A DNA stretch of 64,000 nucleotides from the NCBI RefSeq assembly GCF_051622035.1, contig NC_135358.1:23192501-23256500 (forward strand), in the 5' to 3' direction. This document shows, piece by piece, positions 49,601 through 60,194 of this stretch. The DNA comes from Arctopsyche grandis. Its lineage: Eukaryota > Arthropoda > Insecta > Trichoptera > Hydropsychidae. How positions within the stretch are numbered: position 1 is the first letter of the stretch; the number at the start of each line of letters is the position of its first letter. The position numbers and the translations under genes are program-made. Under the pieces are notes generated by a model. It was not told where the DNA came from. It saw nothing but the letters and a program-made list of their open reading frames with translations, and did not search any database.

Positions 49601-50056
49601 CTGTCATCCGCAATCGGGTTATTATTTTGTCACGATTGCTAATGGCGCAAATTTAAGATGGTTCCTTAAAATAGGTCTGCTCTGCTTCATTGCGGCATTG
49701 AACTGATGACCGAACACAACACTAAGCCAAAACTTGAAAAAATCCATTATCCCGTGCAAACGGGAGTGGTGTGGTGATAAGTATGTATTCAAAATACCGT
49801 TTGATTTTGATTTTTTTGCATCTTAGCACCATTGTTTATAGTAATACTTTTGGAGATGTTGAATTTTAGAAGATTGTCTCTTAACATCTGACGTCAAAAA
49901 CAAAAAAAAAACCTAGATAGAAAACTAATACATTTCATAAATGAAACAAAACAAAAAAAAAAAATTTAAAAAATCAATAAAATAACTTAACGTGAAAAAT
50001 TTATCTCGTTTCTTGTTGTTTCAGCTGTAAAAGCAGCCAAGGCAGCGTGTTCGTGA
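35154..50056 (+). CDS. ARID4: ARID4 (RBBP1 / hat-trick) chromatin protein
   Basis: Twenty-three coding exons: 35,154-35,156; 35,279-35,389; 36,849-37,011; 37,097-37,271; 37,347-37,607; 37,691-37,871; 38,088-38,225; 38,301-38,428; 38,515-38,689; 40,659-41,116; 41,200-41,402; 41,490-41,787; 41,865-42,111; 42,187-42,352; 42,627-42,725; 42,806-42,976; 43,043-44,627; 44,714-45,105; 45,257-45,419; 48,351-48,463; 48,538-48,705; 48,792-48,932; 50,025-50,056. All phases agree (5,571 nt, 1,856 aa). Modules in order: Tudor-like [19 protein letters not shown] (about 10-30) and a second Tudor-like region (about 39-120); RBB1NT/PWWP-like region (about 175-265); ARID (about 302-400; [33 protein letters not shown]); Lys/Asp/Glu-rich linker; chromo barrel (about 770-835; [18 protein letters not shown]); long Ser/Glu/Pro-rich region; C-terminal coiled coil [24 protein letters not shown]4 proteins bind Rb and Sin3-HDAC complexes and read histone marks. 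The start codon is the last codon of its exon. Confidence 0.96.
35390..36848 (+). other. ARID4 intron with three perfect short hairpins
   Basis: Besides AT-rich sequence and a G-run at about 36,299-36,312, three perfect inverted repeats occur: TTTAGCATTCTCTTTACT at 35,680-35,697 with its complement at 35,702-35,719; CTTGGTTGTTGTATA at 36,045-36,059 and 36,066-36,080; CTTTGATATTTCC at 36,766-36,778 and 36,787-36,799. Confidence 0.8.
38900..39790. repeat. GC-rich minisatellite, about 10 units of 80-100 bp
   Basis: The anchor CAGCCTCATGGGGC recurs at 38,981, 39,061, 39,151, 39,231, 39,331, 39,421, 39,501, 39,591, 39,682 and 39,772, i.e. steps of 80, 90, 80, 100, 90, 80, 90, 91, 90. Long and short units differ by roughly 10-bp blocks of GGGGCCC-like sequence. 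Because units lack stops, frames up to 330 aa (plus) and 259 aa (minus) are open, but these are repeats, not genes. Confidence 0.93.
39790..40340. repeat. Second tandem array, GGGGCGAAGCCCTA units
   Basis: Units of about 35-40 bp built on GGGGCGAAGCCCTA followed by AAAGGCATTAACTA, GACGGCAATTAATCATG or AAAGGCAACTGATCATG. The core GGGCGAAGCCC is self-complementary around GAA. The Helitron-like 3' end has GAGCGAAGCCGGG, very similar to this core. Confidence 0.9.
40547..40608. repeat. (AT)n microsatellite
   Basis: About 60 bp of nearly pure AT dinucleotides between the Helitron-like end and ARID4 exon 10. Similar tracts lie at 13,320-13,401, 14,574-14,652 and 20,298-20,344. Confidence 0.95.
45599..46175. 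mobile_element. Possible DNA element with CAATACTGGTATTACC-type ends, nested in the hAT element
   Basis: Left GGGTTGGCAATACTGGTATT and, inverted on the right, CAACACTGGTATTTCC, with further ACCGG/CCGGT pairs between them. hAT elements with GGTATTACCGG-like ends are known. Boundaries are approximate. Confidence 0.4.
46380..47575 (-). mobile_element. 5'-truncated LINE, C-terminal reverse-transcriptase region, nested in the hAT element
   Basis: The minus strand is open from about 47,575 to a stop at 46,812-46,810. It reads [19 protein letters not shown], then [20 protein letters not shown] (the LGVxxDxxLxFxxH motif after the RT palm), [15 protein letters not shown] and [17 protein letters not shown] before the end. 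The catalytic YxDD region is missing. A TTTATT-rich border near 46,380 corresponds to its tail. Long enough and intact enough to suggest a fairly recent insertion. Confidence 0.85.
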
Positions 50057-50760
50057 TGAAGAAATTAATTGTGATGAAAGAACGCTACTGTTTACCTGTA
50101 TTCTCGATTGTGAAGAAGTCGAAGGACATTATTTTAGTGCTGATTTCTTTTGAGCAATATTGTAGTGCAGTCATTTTATTTAAATTTGTAAATTTTGTTT
50201 TCGTTTGTTCATTTATTTAGGTTTGAAAGATTTGTGGTTGTGTTGTAAAAAAAAGATATGATCTATGTTTTCTTGCAATAATTTATAAATAAATATATAC
50301 CTAGTTCATAGGTAGGTAGCTGTAGGATATCATAATTCTAATAAATCAGTTGAACCTGTTTGCATCTGTGATACGGGTTTTGTTTGTTTGTTTTCAAAAT
50401 AAATGAAATAAATTTGTATTAAAATCAATTTTAAATATATTTCTAGTTTTTAATGTGACGATCTACGAATAGCTTATAATTTGAATTAACATTCTTAGTT
50501 ACTTAATAATAAATGATATATGAAATCAATCTATATTTTGCGTTATATTTTATATATATGGAAATAGACTCATGATATTTTGAATCCTTGCAAATGTCTA
50601 TGTTAATATGTTTTATAGAAAATATTTTGTAACAAACTTTGTAACTCCATTGTAAACTTTGAATTAAGTAAATGAATTTGTAAAGATAAAAAATACAAAC
50701 ACAAATATTGAGAAAGATAAATATATTATTTACAATAAATTCACTATGTTGTACAGTTGT
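50057..50760 (+). terminator. ARID4 3' UTR region
   Basis: AT-rich sequence with AATAAA hexamers at about 50,287, 50,340, 50,398, 50,405, 50,508 and 50,736. Which is used cannot be told from sequence. Confidence 0.5.
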
Positions 50761-50799
50761 CTTTTATTTTTAATATTAGTATAATTATTTATTATATTT

Positions 50800-50997
50800 T
50801 TATGTAACAAATTTCTTCCGCAAGAATTCGCCAAGTGTATCAAGAATTACATTTTTATTGTAGCCTAAACTGAAAATTTCCCAAAACGTTAGACGACCCT
50901 GTCTACGAGAAAAATCAATATTAAAGAATTTACGAAAATTTTTAACTTGAAATAAAACAAAAGAAACGTGTTTAGTTTTATCAGTTGTTTCTTGCAT
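50800..50997 (-). CDS. Small unassigned frame (65 aa)
   Basis: Minus-strand frame with non-repetitive, protein-like composition (KHVSFVLFQVKNFRKFFNID, GRLTFWEIFSLGYNKN, LGEFLRKKFVT). An in-frame stop directly precedes the Met, and AATAAA-like sequence follows the stop on the minus strand. I recognise no family. It may be a small gene, a last exon, a transposon piece or chance. Confidence 0.2.
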   Translation of the reverse strand: MQETTDKTKHVSFVLFQVKNFRKFFNIDFSRRQGRLTFWEIFSLGYNKNVILDTLGEFLRKKFVT

Positions 50998-51422
50998 TTA
51001 TAATTAGATATTATTTCACCAGAATAATTACCGCGATTTAGACAAAATCATTTTCTTCATCCCCACCCCTTCAGTTTGATTAGACGTTTTTGTGATTGAT
51101 GGATAGGGTGTACCTAGAACCGAGATTTTAACTGTGGGGTTGGCTGGTGAATGGGGAAATCATAAAGCGTACTGGTACGTTCGAATCATCCATCAAGTCA
51201 CCATTGTACATGGGAAGACTCGCATTAAGTGCTCTACAATGTGGTGCTACGAGGTGAAAACAAGATCTGGACGTGTTGTAAGTATGGTGTTTACGATTTC
51301 CGATGAAATTTTCCTTATCACCGATTACATGCGATGTAATTAATATCAATAGGGAAAAATTGAAATAATAGGGGTTTATTGAATCGCGAAAATCGCGATA
51401 GATTGTCAGATATTTGAAACTA

Positions 51423-51505
51423 CAGTACACTCTCGATTATCCGGGCTAATGTTGGGAAGGAACGGCACGGATAAATGAAAAACACGGATAATCAAAATAA
51501 TAAAA
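51423..51505. mobile_element. Tc1/pogo-type terminal fragment
   Basis: TA followed by CAGTACACTCTCGATTATCC with GGATAATC further in resembles pogo/Tigger ends (CAGTxxACxCTCxxTTATCC). Only one end seen. Confidence 0.4.
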
Positions 51506-51632
51506 TTTTGACTTGGTTTTGAATATAATATCATATTTACAACACAAATTTTTGTTTCATGATTTTTAATACTCATTATTTGTTAGGAAAAATGCTCATA
51601 GTTAAGCAGATATGTATGTATGTGGCCGTTAT

Positions 51633-51783
51633 GGCGTCGTCCACACACACGGTATCTACAACCGATATTTAAGAAATTTTCCATATCCAGTTCCCATATT
51701 GCAACTTGTGGCTGCTATTTAGGAACTGATTCTGGAAAATTTCGTAAATATCGGGTGTAGATACCGTGTGTGTGGACGACGCC
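51633..51783. mobile_element. Palindromic MITE 'b', copy 2 (151 bp)
   Basis: Same ends (GGCGTCGTCCACACACAC both ways) and interior as 31,450-31,608. The centre, ATTGCAACTTGTGGCTG, is inverted relative to copy 1. No clear duplication. Confidence 0.85.
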
Positions 51784-51860
51784 AATAGTTAGTACTAGTG
51801 TTGCCAAAATATTAAAAAAATGTAGACGAGTATAAAGATGTTTTATTAATTATATAACAC

Positions 51861-52026
51861 GGTTCGGTGATTATTAGTCAAATGTGAACCGGTCACAGGA
51901 CAACCGGTCGCTCTAGATCGGTCACACGTGATCACCCGTCACACTAAAACTGGTCACACCCGAAAATTAGTCACGAAAAAACTGGTCACACCCAAAAATT
52001 CGACCAATTTTTAATTTTTGATTATA
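51861..52026. mobile_element. MITE 'a', copy 3, one arm only
   Basis: GGTTCGGTGATTATTAGTC and the following arm match copies 1 and 2 up to the centre (ACTGGTCACACCC repeats); the second arm is absent. Confidence 0.8.
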
Positions 52027-52325
52027 CCATATGAGTATAGTTGCATCCAAATCTTCGTATGTTGACATTTTCATACTTTTTCGTTTCGAAGGACCTGCAG
52101 AGCTATCACAATCTCTCGAATTATATACCTCCAACAGTTTGAGCACCATCTCCATCACCAGTTGATTATTTGTATTCTAAAACTGAAATGAGTCTATTTC
52201 TAATAGTAATAATTAGTAATGAACGGGTGCGTCATTTAAAATATCTGGGAAAAGTTGGCATTTTACGTTGAAACATGAAGATAACAAAAAGATACATTTA
52301 ATATGCACCGTATATATGTTTGTGT

Positions 52326-52703
52326 GGCATTTTGGCGTTCAATATCCAAGTTTCACATACATACTATGGAACGTTCTATGCTCGGCATAGCGAGAAAGGA
52401 CAGGAAGTGGAACACGTTGGTGAGAAGTATGACAAGGGTAGCGGATATAGTTGATAGAGTAAAGAGACTGAAATGGCAATGGGCGGGCCACGTGGCTAGA
52501 AAAATGGACGAAAGGTGGACAAAAGAAGTGCTTGAATGGTACCCGAGATAATGCAAAAGGGTAAAAGGAAGACCACGGGGAAGATGGGTAGATGAAATTA
52601 GGAAAATATGTGGGGTGAGATGGATGAGAGTTGCGCAAAACATAGACGAGTGGAAGCGTGTTGGAGAGACCTTCATCCAGAAGTGGATGGTGAATGGCTG
52701 TAG
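52326..52703 (+). mobile_element. RTE-type LINE C-terminal fragment
   Basis: Translation gives MERSMLGIARKDRKWNTLV, RVKRLKWQWAGHVARKMDER, then a TAA at 52,549-52,551, then VKGRPRGRWVDEIRK and MRVAQNIDEWKRVGETFIQ. LKWxWAGHVAR...GRPxxRWxDEI is the C-terminal signature of RTE retrotransposons in insects. The in-frame stop and truncation make it inactive. It ends in a GATGATGAT-type tail as RTE copies do. Confidence 0.85.
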
Positions 52704-52768
52704 ATGATGATATATGTTTAATACTATGAAGAATTTAAACATTTATAATAAATAGCTAGGGTTATAAT

Positions 52769-52901
52769 TAGAGGTAGGACCGGAAGCGTGCCGTCTATTG
52801 TTCGATTGTTGTAAATGCTTTGTAAAAAAGGTTCGGCAAACCATTAACAATGCATTTACAACATTTGAACAATGGACGGCCCCCTCAGGGTCCGGGCTTT
52901 A
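52769..52901. mobile_element. hAT-type MITE 'c', copy 2 (133 bp) with perfect 8-bp duplication
   Basis: Inverse orientation to copy 1 (TAGAGGTAGGACC to GGTCCGGGCTTTA). GTTATAAT flanks both sides (52,761-52,768; 52,902-52,909). Confidence 0.9.
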
Positions 52902-53045
52902 GTTATAATATCGAATCATAGTATAGAAACAGAAAATGCTTGTAAATATGTAATTATCCAAAGTTGATAGAAATATGTTGCTTTGCATGTATTTTCTCAA
53001 ATGCTCTTATAAAATTCTACACAAGACTGGCTAAAATTATACTTA

Positions 53046-53224
53046 AGGTCTGACCGCACTATACGGCCGTCGACTGCTGCATTACGACACAACAAGGCAA
53101 AGTTGATACAAAAGGCAACTCTGTCGCGTGACGCGTAGTGCGTTATATCTTATACAATTTCATACAAACAATATTTGGCCGCACGCTGCCGTTCGTGTCG
53201 CAGACGCATAGTGCGGTCAGACCT
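53046..53224. mobile_element. MITE with TTA duplication (179 bp), PIF/Harbinger-like
   Basis: Perfect inverse ends AGGTCTGACCGCACTAT, flanked by TTA at 53,043-53,045 and 53,225-53,227. The 3-bp TTA duplication is characteristic of PIF/Harbinger. Confidence 0.82.
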
Positions 53225-53263
53225 TTAGTGATTAGCAAACATTTTTAAGTTTCAACATTTAGT

Positions 53264-53345
53264 TTGCATTTTATCAAAGAAAAGTCGTTTATCACTGTTT
53301 ATCAAAGAAAAGTCGTTTATCACTGTTTATCAAAGAAAATTCGAT
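53264..53345. repeat. 28-bp tandem repeat, nearly 3 copies
   Basis: TATCAAAGAAAAGTCGTTTA plus ATCACTGT repeats from 53,272, 53,300 and 53,328 with a step of 28. Confidence 0.92.
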
Positions 53346-53770
53346 CGGCAGGTGCATTTTTTCTTGGTAAACAGAGACAATATTCAACTAATTTGCCAAT
53401 ATTTGTAGGAGACATCATTTTCACCGAATAATTTCATCATTTTCACCGATAAGACATAATGTTGAACATTTTCACCGAACTTTAAATATTTCGATCCATC
53501 TTTATTACAAAAAGTGTACTGGTTTTATTTCACGACTTACCGGGACAGATACCAGTACTGTATTGGTAAAATCAGTACGAATGGTCACCTTATCATACAC
53601 GGTTTTACTTTAAGTGCTAAAAGTCAAAAGCTATCTCCAAATAGATCCAAATAGAATTTTTAAATCGAAATACCAAATTTTTGGTTTCGCAACACAGTAG
53701 TTAAGATGTAGGTACATAATATAATTTTCTTAATTAAACTTATATATTTTAAATTTTCTTCTTTCGAACC

Positions 53771-54339
53771 TTACTGTTCGAAATGCAAAATCATGCATTT
53801 CATCAGCAAAATCATTTTGGCTGCTTTTTTGTGCTCAATTGTAAGCAAAGATAGTTCATTGAGTTTGGTTTGACCGATGGAATTTATTTTGCAATCTTTA
53901 ATTATTTTTAATTTATTGAATGTTCTTTCTACATTAGCCACAGTTACCGGAAGAGTAAAAAAATAACATGAATGTGGTATATACTTCTGAAAAATCACTC
54001 TCCAAACAACTGTACTTGGTAATAAGTAATTCTTACATTGCCTTATGGTTATTGTTTCAGAGAGATCTTTCTTTATTTATAAAAGTACATGTGTAAATTG
54101 AGATTCGAATTGATCTGAGAAAATTTCTGGATATTTTTTTCTGAGATTCAAACAATGGTCTAAAATATCTTTTTCCTGCATATTTTTCCTAGGTTCAAGA
54201 AAACTGAAATAGTTTTTCACTACCTGCATTCCCGCAAAACGTGTCTTAATTTGAACAGTTATTTTGTCGATTTATGGCCCTCTATCTCCGTGGGCCCGTA
54301 AGCATTGCTTACCCCCGCTACATAGTAGTTACGCCACTG
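53771..54339 (-). mobile_element. hAT transposase remnant (dimerisation domain) and terminus
   Basis: The minus-strand frame 53,998-53,771 reads LPVTVANVERTFNKLKIIKD, then KLNELSLLTIEHKKA. LPVTxAxxERxFSxLKxIK is the hAT C-terminal dimerisation motif. A CAGTGGCGTAACTACTATG end lies at 54,339 (minus strand), only about 340 bp away, so the element is internally deleted. The frame stops shortly after the conserved block. Confidence 0.75.
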
Positions 54340-54520
54340 GTTGCTATATGTAATTCCTATTTCCCCTGATTTTTAAAACATTTCAAACCAGACATTAACG
54401 CATACATAGAAGACAGAGATTGGAAGATGGAGGTAACGATTGAGAATACTTAAACTTATGCTTAATAGTTTGTGCACGAACAAACTACATAGTTTGTTTG
54501 TCAATTTGCTTTTTTGTGTA

Positions 54521-54610
54521 GAGCAAGGCTTGCCAAACTTTTTCTGCAATAGAACACTTCGCAAACCCGGAAATTTTAACGGAACACCTTGCTTATTTTT
54601 TAGGTTGGGT
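54521..54610. mobile_element. Possible hAT terminal fragment
   Basis: GAGCAAGGCTTGCCAAACTT resembles the CAGxGxTTxCCAAAC hAT end seen at 45,488. No partner end found. Confidence 0.35.
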
Positions 54611-54911
54611 AATTCCTACTACTAAAAATTTAAAAAAATGTTATTAAAACAAATTATTTATTTAGTAATTATTTTTAAATGTAGAACTATAATATAATAT
54701 AAACATAAAAATATGAATAAATAAAGCACTTAATGACTTCGAAGATTTTGAGTCCTTGAATTGCATATCTTTTTGATATTAGGCACAATATTGGTAAGTT
54801 GCATTTTAATATTTGGTATGTCATCGAGCCTATTCCTGCACTTTGACTTCGTTGCAGAATTGTATTTTTTTATCAAAAGATGCATTTTTTCTCTTGTATT
54901 AAAGTTATTTA

Positions 54912-55144
<233 letters not shown>

Positions 55145-55199
55145 GATATTAATAGCATATTAAAAATAATTTCTTTAATGCCATAATTGATTAAGGGAG

Positions 55200-55337
55200 A
55201 AGTCTAATACGTTTGTATGGACAAGGCGCTGGGGTCCAGCCCTTTTAATATTTGGATATCCTCCCACGGACGCCTTCGAAATCAAAGGGATGCCCGCATG
55301 CACCGCATACCCCCGCGTCATAGTATTTACGCCACTG
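55200..55337. mobile_element. hAT-like terminal fragment, CAGTGGCGTAA end
   Basis: Inverse of the right border reads CAGTGGCGTAAATACTATGA then GCGGGGG, closely related to the terminus at 54,339. The other end is not recognised. Confidence 0.5.
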
Positions 55338-56770
55338 TGTACACTTAGACTGTTACATATACATTTACACATGGATGTATGTATATGTAAACTAGGTCAT
55401 TTACCTTTTCTTTCTCTTTATACTTAAAACTACAATTTAAAAAGTTAAGCAATATGAGCTTTAACATTGAAATAAATTCAAAACATTTTAACATTATTAA
55501 ATTAGAAGCTGGTTTTGTTTTCTTTTGCCAACATATTCATATTATAGAAATTTGGTTTCGATTTCAGATTTATATTACATATATATATAAAGCAACTTGT
55601 TACTTACTATTGTTGAGATCGTATTTTACGAAAACACCGATGATCAAGCAAATCTTTCAATGTAAAGAGGAGTGCAATAAATTACGCTGCGTTGAATCTA
55701 GAAGTGCAATTTTGCAAGGCGTCATCGCATCGTCGCGAAAAATGCAAGTAACACCGGAAACAAACAAGTAACCCCTCTAGGAAAATTGCATTTTTATTAT
55801 CAAAGACCCTCAGATTGCATCTCAGCGTCGACGATAATATAAAAGGAAACGATCGTCATCGTAATCGCTCATTTCACTTTTTGAGGGTGAGATATATTAC
55901 AATATATTATTAGAAACTTCAAACTTAGCTTATAAAACGCGATATTTTGATTTCAGCAAAAAAAAAAGAAAACTTCGAAGTATAAAAAATGTATGCAATC
56001 ACTCATCGTTGTGGATATCTTCTCCATCTCTATATATTTCTCTACGGTTTGGCAATCACTGAACTGAATAATCTACGGCTATCGTCGGTCTCTCTTCCCG
56101 GAAAATGTCACAAGTATGCCTGCTCACTTTTCTGTTAAGAATATGTCAAACTTTTCCCCCCACGCACACAATATATGTACATACATATGTATACGAATGT
56201 ACATCGGTACGAGTATGGGACGTTTTGATTTATTCTAATAAAGATTATGTATAAATATGTAGGTATGAGATACTAAATCTCAAACGCTATAATCGAATAT
56301 TTTTTCTATAAACATACCAATGTTCATATATGTATATTCTGTGGCGTTATGTTATTTAAAAAGTTTGATGCTTGTTGCTCGTTCTATTACATGAATGTTT
56401 GAATAAAATAAAATGGTTTTTGAAAAATACATATGTACATCTACTACATCCAGCTTTTTTTTTTAAATAATAGCACAACGCAATGTTTATCTGATTGTCG
56501 ATTTAAATATGCGAATAATTCAACGAAAATTGAGACGTTAGAATGTATTCTGATTTTTCTCGAGTAATAGTAGGGATCAAGCACCAGCGGGTGAAGATAT
56601 GCGTTGTATGTATGTATTCTTTCGAATTGCAAGGAACGCACCCCTTTCTTACAGATTTCGATAAAAGCTTCAACCCCACTTGTACCTGTATTTTGGCCGC
56701 ACTGATCCCGCGGGAAAACTGAAAATGTCCTTTCAGGTTTTCCTGGATAAAGGCTCGATCGTATCGTTTT
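55338..56770. other. Stretch without recognisable features
   Basis: AT-rich with TACATA repeats. A 128-aa minus frame at 56,830-56,444 overlaps the SINE head at 56,775 and has no domain, so it is not called. Confidence 0.45.
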
Positions 56771-56774
56771 ATTT

Positions 56775-56870
56775 ATACGGCCGGGAATTGAACTGGCAAT
56801 GTCGAGGCAGCAATCTCGACACCCGCACATCTAATACCACGAATTTAAAGCCTACGCCGTAATAGATAGG
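56775..56870 (-). mobile_element. tRNA-derived SINE head (second family)
   Basis: On the minus strand TACGGC pairs with GCCGTA, with an A-box-like TTCGTGGTATTAGATGTGCGG (in two parts TTCGTGGTATTAG / ATGTGCGG) and a B box CAGTTCAATTCCC between. Not a canonical tRNA. The tail continues towards lower coordinates and is diverged. Confidence 0.5.
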
Positions 56871-57209
56871 CACCTGGACGAAAGAAAACCTGAAATGTTT
56901 CAGGTAGAAACTCTGCCTGTTAAAAAAATGCATTAAAACTTTAATCAAGACCCCGGAACATACTTAAAAATTAGAAAATATACATATCTGTAGTTGAATG
57001 AAAAATATAATATTAAATTCATGTAAATGGACAAAAAATTGTTACGATCTGAAAATAGAGCTTGGAACATGTTACGGACGCCTTTTTCTCAAAGTGACAT
57101 TCCGAAGCCGTATTTGAAAGGAAATTTATATTGTAATAGTAATTGACATTGCATGCAAATTCGAAGCACCCTTGATTTTTTTAAATATTTAATGTTATAT
57201 ATGTATATA

Positions 57210-57534
57210 CATACATATATAAAAATCATTTTTGTCTGTTTGTCTGTCACGTATCCGTTCCTATACCATTCAACCGATTGCGATGAAACTTACAAGAGTT
57301 ATTGTGTGCATGTCTACGATGGTTTCTGTAAAAAAAATCGCCCAAAAACGGGAAAAACGCGGATCAGTGGCATTGCAACGCAATACTTTCAAATGTTATC
57401 CCGTCTCCACCTGCGTTGTTAAGGTTAAATAAACAATCAATTGAATAATTATAAATAAAACGGGAATCGGAAAGAGAACGAGAACGGGAACGGGAATTGC
57501 ATGTAGCATTGCAACGCATGCCGAGTTCAGCTAG
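57210..57534 (+). mobile_element. Possible Helitron-like element
   Basis: TTTGTCTGTTTGTCTGTCACG and ACCATTCAACCGATTGCGATG are of a type that follows the 5' end of widespread insect non-autonomous elements. The end GCCGAGTTCAG-CTAG before T (57,531-57,534) parallels the 40,545 end. The left boundary is not fixed. Confidence 0.4.
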
Positions 57535-57584
57535 TTCGTTATAAAAACTGAGTGAAAATATGTTCATGTGTATATGTACATATT

Positions 57585-57652
57585 TTTATTTATTTATTTA
57601 ATTTACACCAAGAAGGCCTAACAGGTAAACCCAATGCGCCTTCCTGGCCAAA
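57585..57652 (-). mobile_element. SINE 3' end with TTTATTTATTTA tail
   Basis: On plus: TTTATTTATTTATTT, then CACCAAGAAGGCCTAACAGG, then AACCCAATGCGCCTTCCTGG. This is the inverse of the 3' end of the SINE at 32,835-33,425. Confidence 0.65.
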
Positions 57653-59173
57653 TATGTATGTATGTATGCACATATGAGTATATGCGGTGTTAAGATTAAT
57701 GTTTATGTCGTGAAATTACATATGCATGGTAAATTCGGTTGTCTCGCGCAAAACCGATTCGGATACGTTTCATTTCCCGCGAATAATTTTCACAATGTTG
57801 TTAAGGTAGCGAATATGCAATACATGAGCGCAACTGAAATGTGTAATTATTATTGTGAAGGATTTAACAAGTGAGTGATACTAAAGTCTCTCTGATTGTG
57901 GAAATTGGAGAAATGATTCTATAGTTTAAATTCATGTGTATTTATTTTCAACATTAACAAAAGTGTAGGTAATTTGGTGACAAGAACATTGCATTATATC
58001 GTTTGGGTCATAATTATCGAATTTTGTAGAATGTAAAAATTGACGAAATTTTATTATTATTTTTTTAAATCATTTTCAATGTACCATTTAATCCTGGAAA
58101 TTAATTAAAATTTGTCTTATATCCGTCTATAAAATCAACACACAATCAATTAAGTTTCTAATTAAAGTAAACCGTCTAAAGATATGAACCTTTTAAGACA
58201 CTTTCTTGAAGGATGTTAACTGTTAAAAAAATTGATTATATCAAGTTATTAATTGTAGTTTTTTTGTTGTATTTATTCAATTTATTAAAAATAAAAATAA
58301 GTCATAATTTAAATGGTAATATTGGCCGAATATTTAAAACGGGTTGAAAGTAATCAATACGCATTTAATTAAATGTGCTTCAAACGGAATAAGCTGAAAG
58401 TGACAGTTTTCCTGAAAAGTATGTTAAATTTTCATACTAAAATGTAATTTTACTTGTAAGATTGTGTAGTATTTCTTCATTAATCTGTTACATTTTCATT
58501 ATATAAGTAGGCTAAATGAATACAAGATTGAACTAGACGTTAAAGTAAACGATGCGCGGTATATTTTTGGCTATCGTTAAATCAGGATTACGATCCTTTC
58601 GCTTCCTAACACTTCCTCAGATTTATTATTATATTATTCGAGTCGGAAAGTTTCGTTTTAAACCCTTTCTGTGCGGCTGCGTTCATGTTTACCCATAACG
58701 TAGAATTTGCGCAATCAAGTCGAATCGCGGCACGGATTACACGCCATAATGAGTAGCAGCGGATATAAAAGCTTCGACGCCATAATTAAAGCTCCGGAAG
58801 TGTACAAAAGACGCCAAAACCAAATAGAGAGCTTTAATTTTCTCGGAAAAATCATCGAGCGTGACTCTCGGTCAATTAATTAACATCTATATTATACATA
58901 AAACCTTAGGTTGGTACTCGTTAAGTTCACTCACTACATAAATGGGCTAGGCCCCTAGCCGCTAGGGGATATCATCATACTCGAATTATAATAGAATGGT
59001 GCTCGTGATAAACAATTTATTTTAATGTTGTTGCATTCTACTTTAAGGCTTTTGACACAATGTAAAGTAATAGTTTAATTTTATGGTCACAAACAAAGAA
59101 AACAAAAAAATGAAATTTATTAAATAATGAATTATATGCGATATATGAGCTTGGATGATATTTATAATGTGGA
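57653..59173. other. Stretch without recognisable gene
   Basis: AT-rich. ACCCTTTCTGTGCGGCTGCG near 58,670 resembles a piggyBac-type end next to TTTTAA, but no partner was found. Nothing else supported. Confidence 0.45.
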
Positions 59174-59494
59174 TATGTCACAGTGAAATTATATTTCAAG
59201 TAAAAATATATTTTCACTGACGTTTCAGTGAAATCATAATCAGTTACATTTTCAGGGTTGGTTTTATTAATTTAAGATTAGATTGTTAGGGTTGGTCTTA
59301 TTTAAGGGTTAGCATAGGTTAGGTTAAGTAAGGGTTGGCCCGATTAATTTAAGATTGGGTTGTTAGGGTTAAATTTATAGAGTTAAACGGTGTAAATCCA
59401 TTGTTTGATACATTTTCACTGCTTGAATTGGTGAAAATGTATTTTCACTAGTGAAAATATATTTTCACTTGAAATATGCTTGCACTGTAACATA
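59174..59494. mobile_element. Terminal-inverted-repeat element (321 bp)
   Basis: Left TATGTCACAGTGAAATTATA and inverse right TATGTTACAGTGCAAGCATA continue into a shared TTTCAAGT, then AAATATATTTTCACT, giving arms of about 45 bp. The interior has repeated GGGTTGGT/AGGGTTAG motifs and more TTTTCAC blocks. No frame. Confidence 0.78.
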
Positions 59495-59592
59495 CTCTGT
59501 AAATAGTGGACAAGTTTATGTTTGGAATAATGAGAAATGATTAAAAAGCGAATATGCGAAAGATAAGGCCTAGCCGAAGTGATGAATGTACA

Positions 59593-60194
59593 TATGTTAC
59601 AGTTGCAGTGTATATTTCAGACTCCAGTTGTGAAACATTTTGACTAGTTGGAATATATTCCATCTAACTTGGTACCGTTATAGTTTAAGTTTTTTTTCAG
59701 TTGTAATATATTTTGACTAGTTGGAATATATGTACATATTCCGTCTAACCGACATAAGTTAATTCATATGGCGAATTACATTCCAATTGGTCAAAATATA
59801 TTATAACTGAAAATACAGTTCAACTATAAGTTGTTACCAGTTGAGATGAAGGGGTTAAGTTTTCGTGAAAATGTTACTCGACTTTAAATTGAGTTGGAAA
59901 GTTACATTTTTGTTTTTAACACATTCTTAGAGTTATCGTAATACGGTATTCATTACCTTTTCGTAATACTTAACAAATATTAACACATTATTGAATTCCA
60001 AAGCATTCGTAAAAACACCACAGTTGTCAAAATTCAACCGTTATAATATTAAAACTGACGCACATTTTTGAAAGTGTATTTGCGATTGTACATACATAGA
60101 TACATATATAATTTACTAGTTGAATTGTATTCGAATGACCTAAAACGCCAGTTGGAATATATTACAACTGAAAATACACTTCGGCTGTAACATA
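59593..60194. mobile_element. Related terminal-inverted-repeat element (602 bp)
   Basis: TATGTTACAGTTGCAGTGTA and inverse right TATGTTACAGCCGAAGTGTA share the first ten bases with the element at 59,174. Subterminal AGTTGGAATATATT-type blocks recur several times in both orientations. No frame. Confidence 0.72.

Noticed and set aside
58664-58690. piggyBac-like terminus near TTTTAA
   Set aside because: ACCCTTTCTGTGCGGC lacks a partner inverse end with TTAA nearby.
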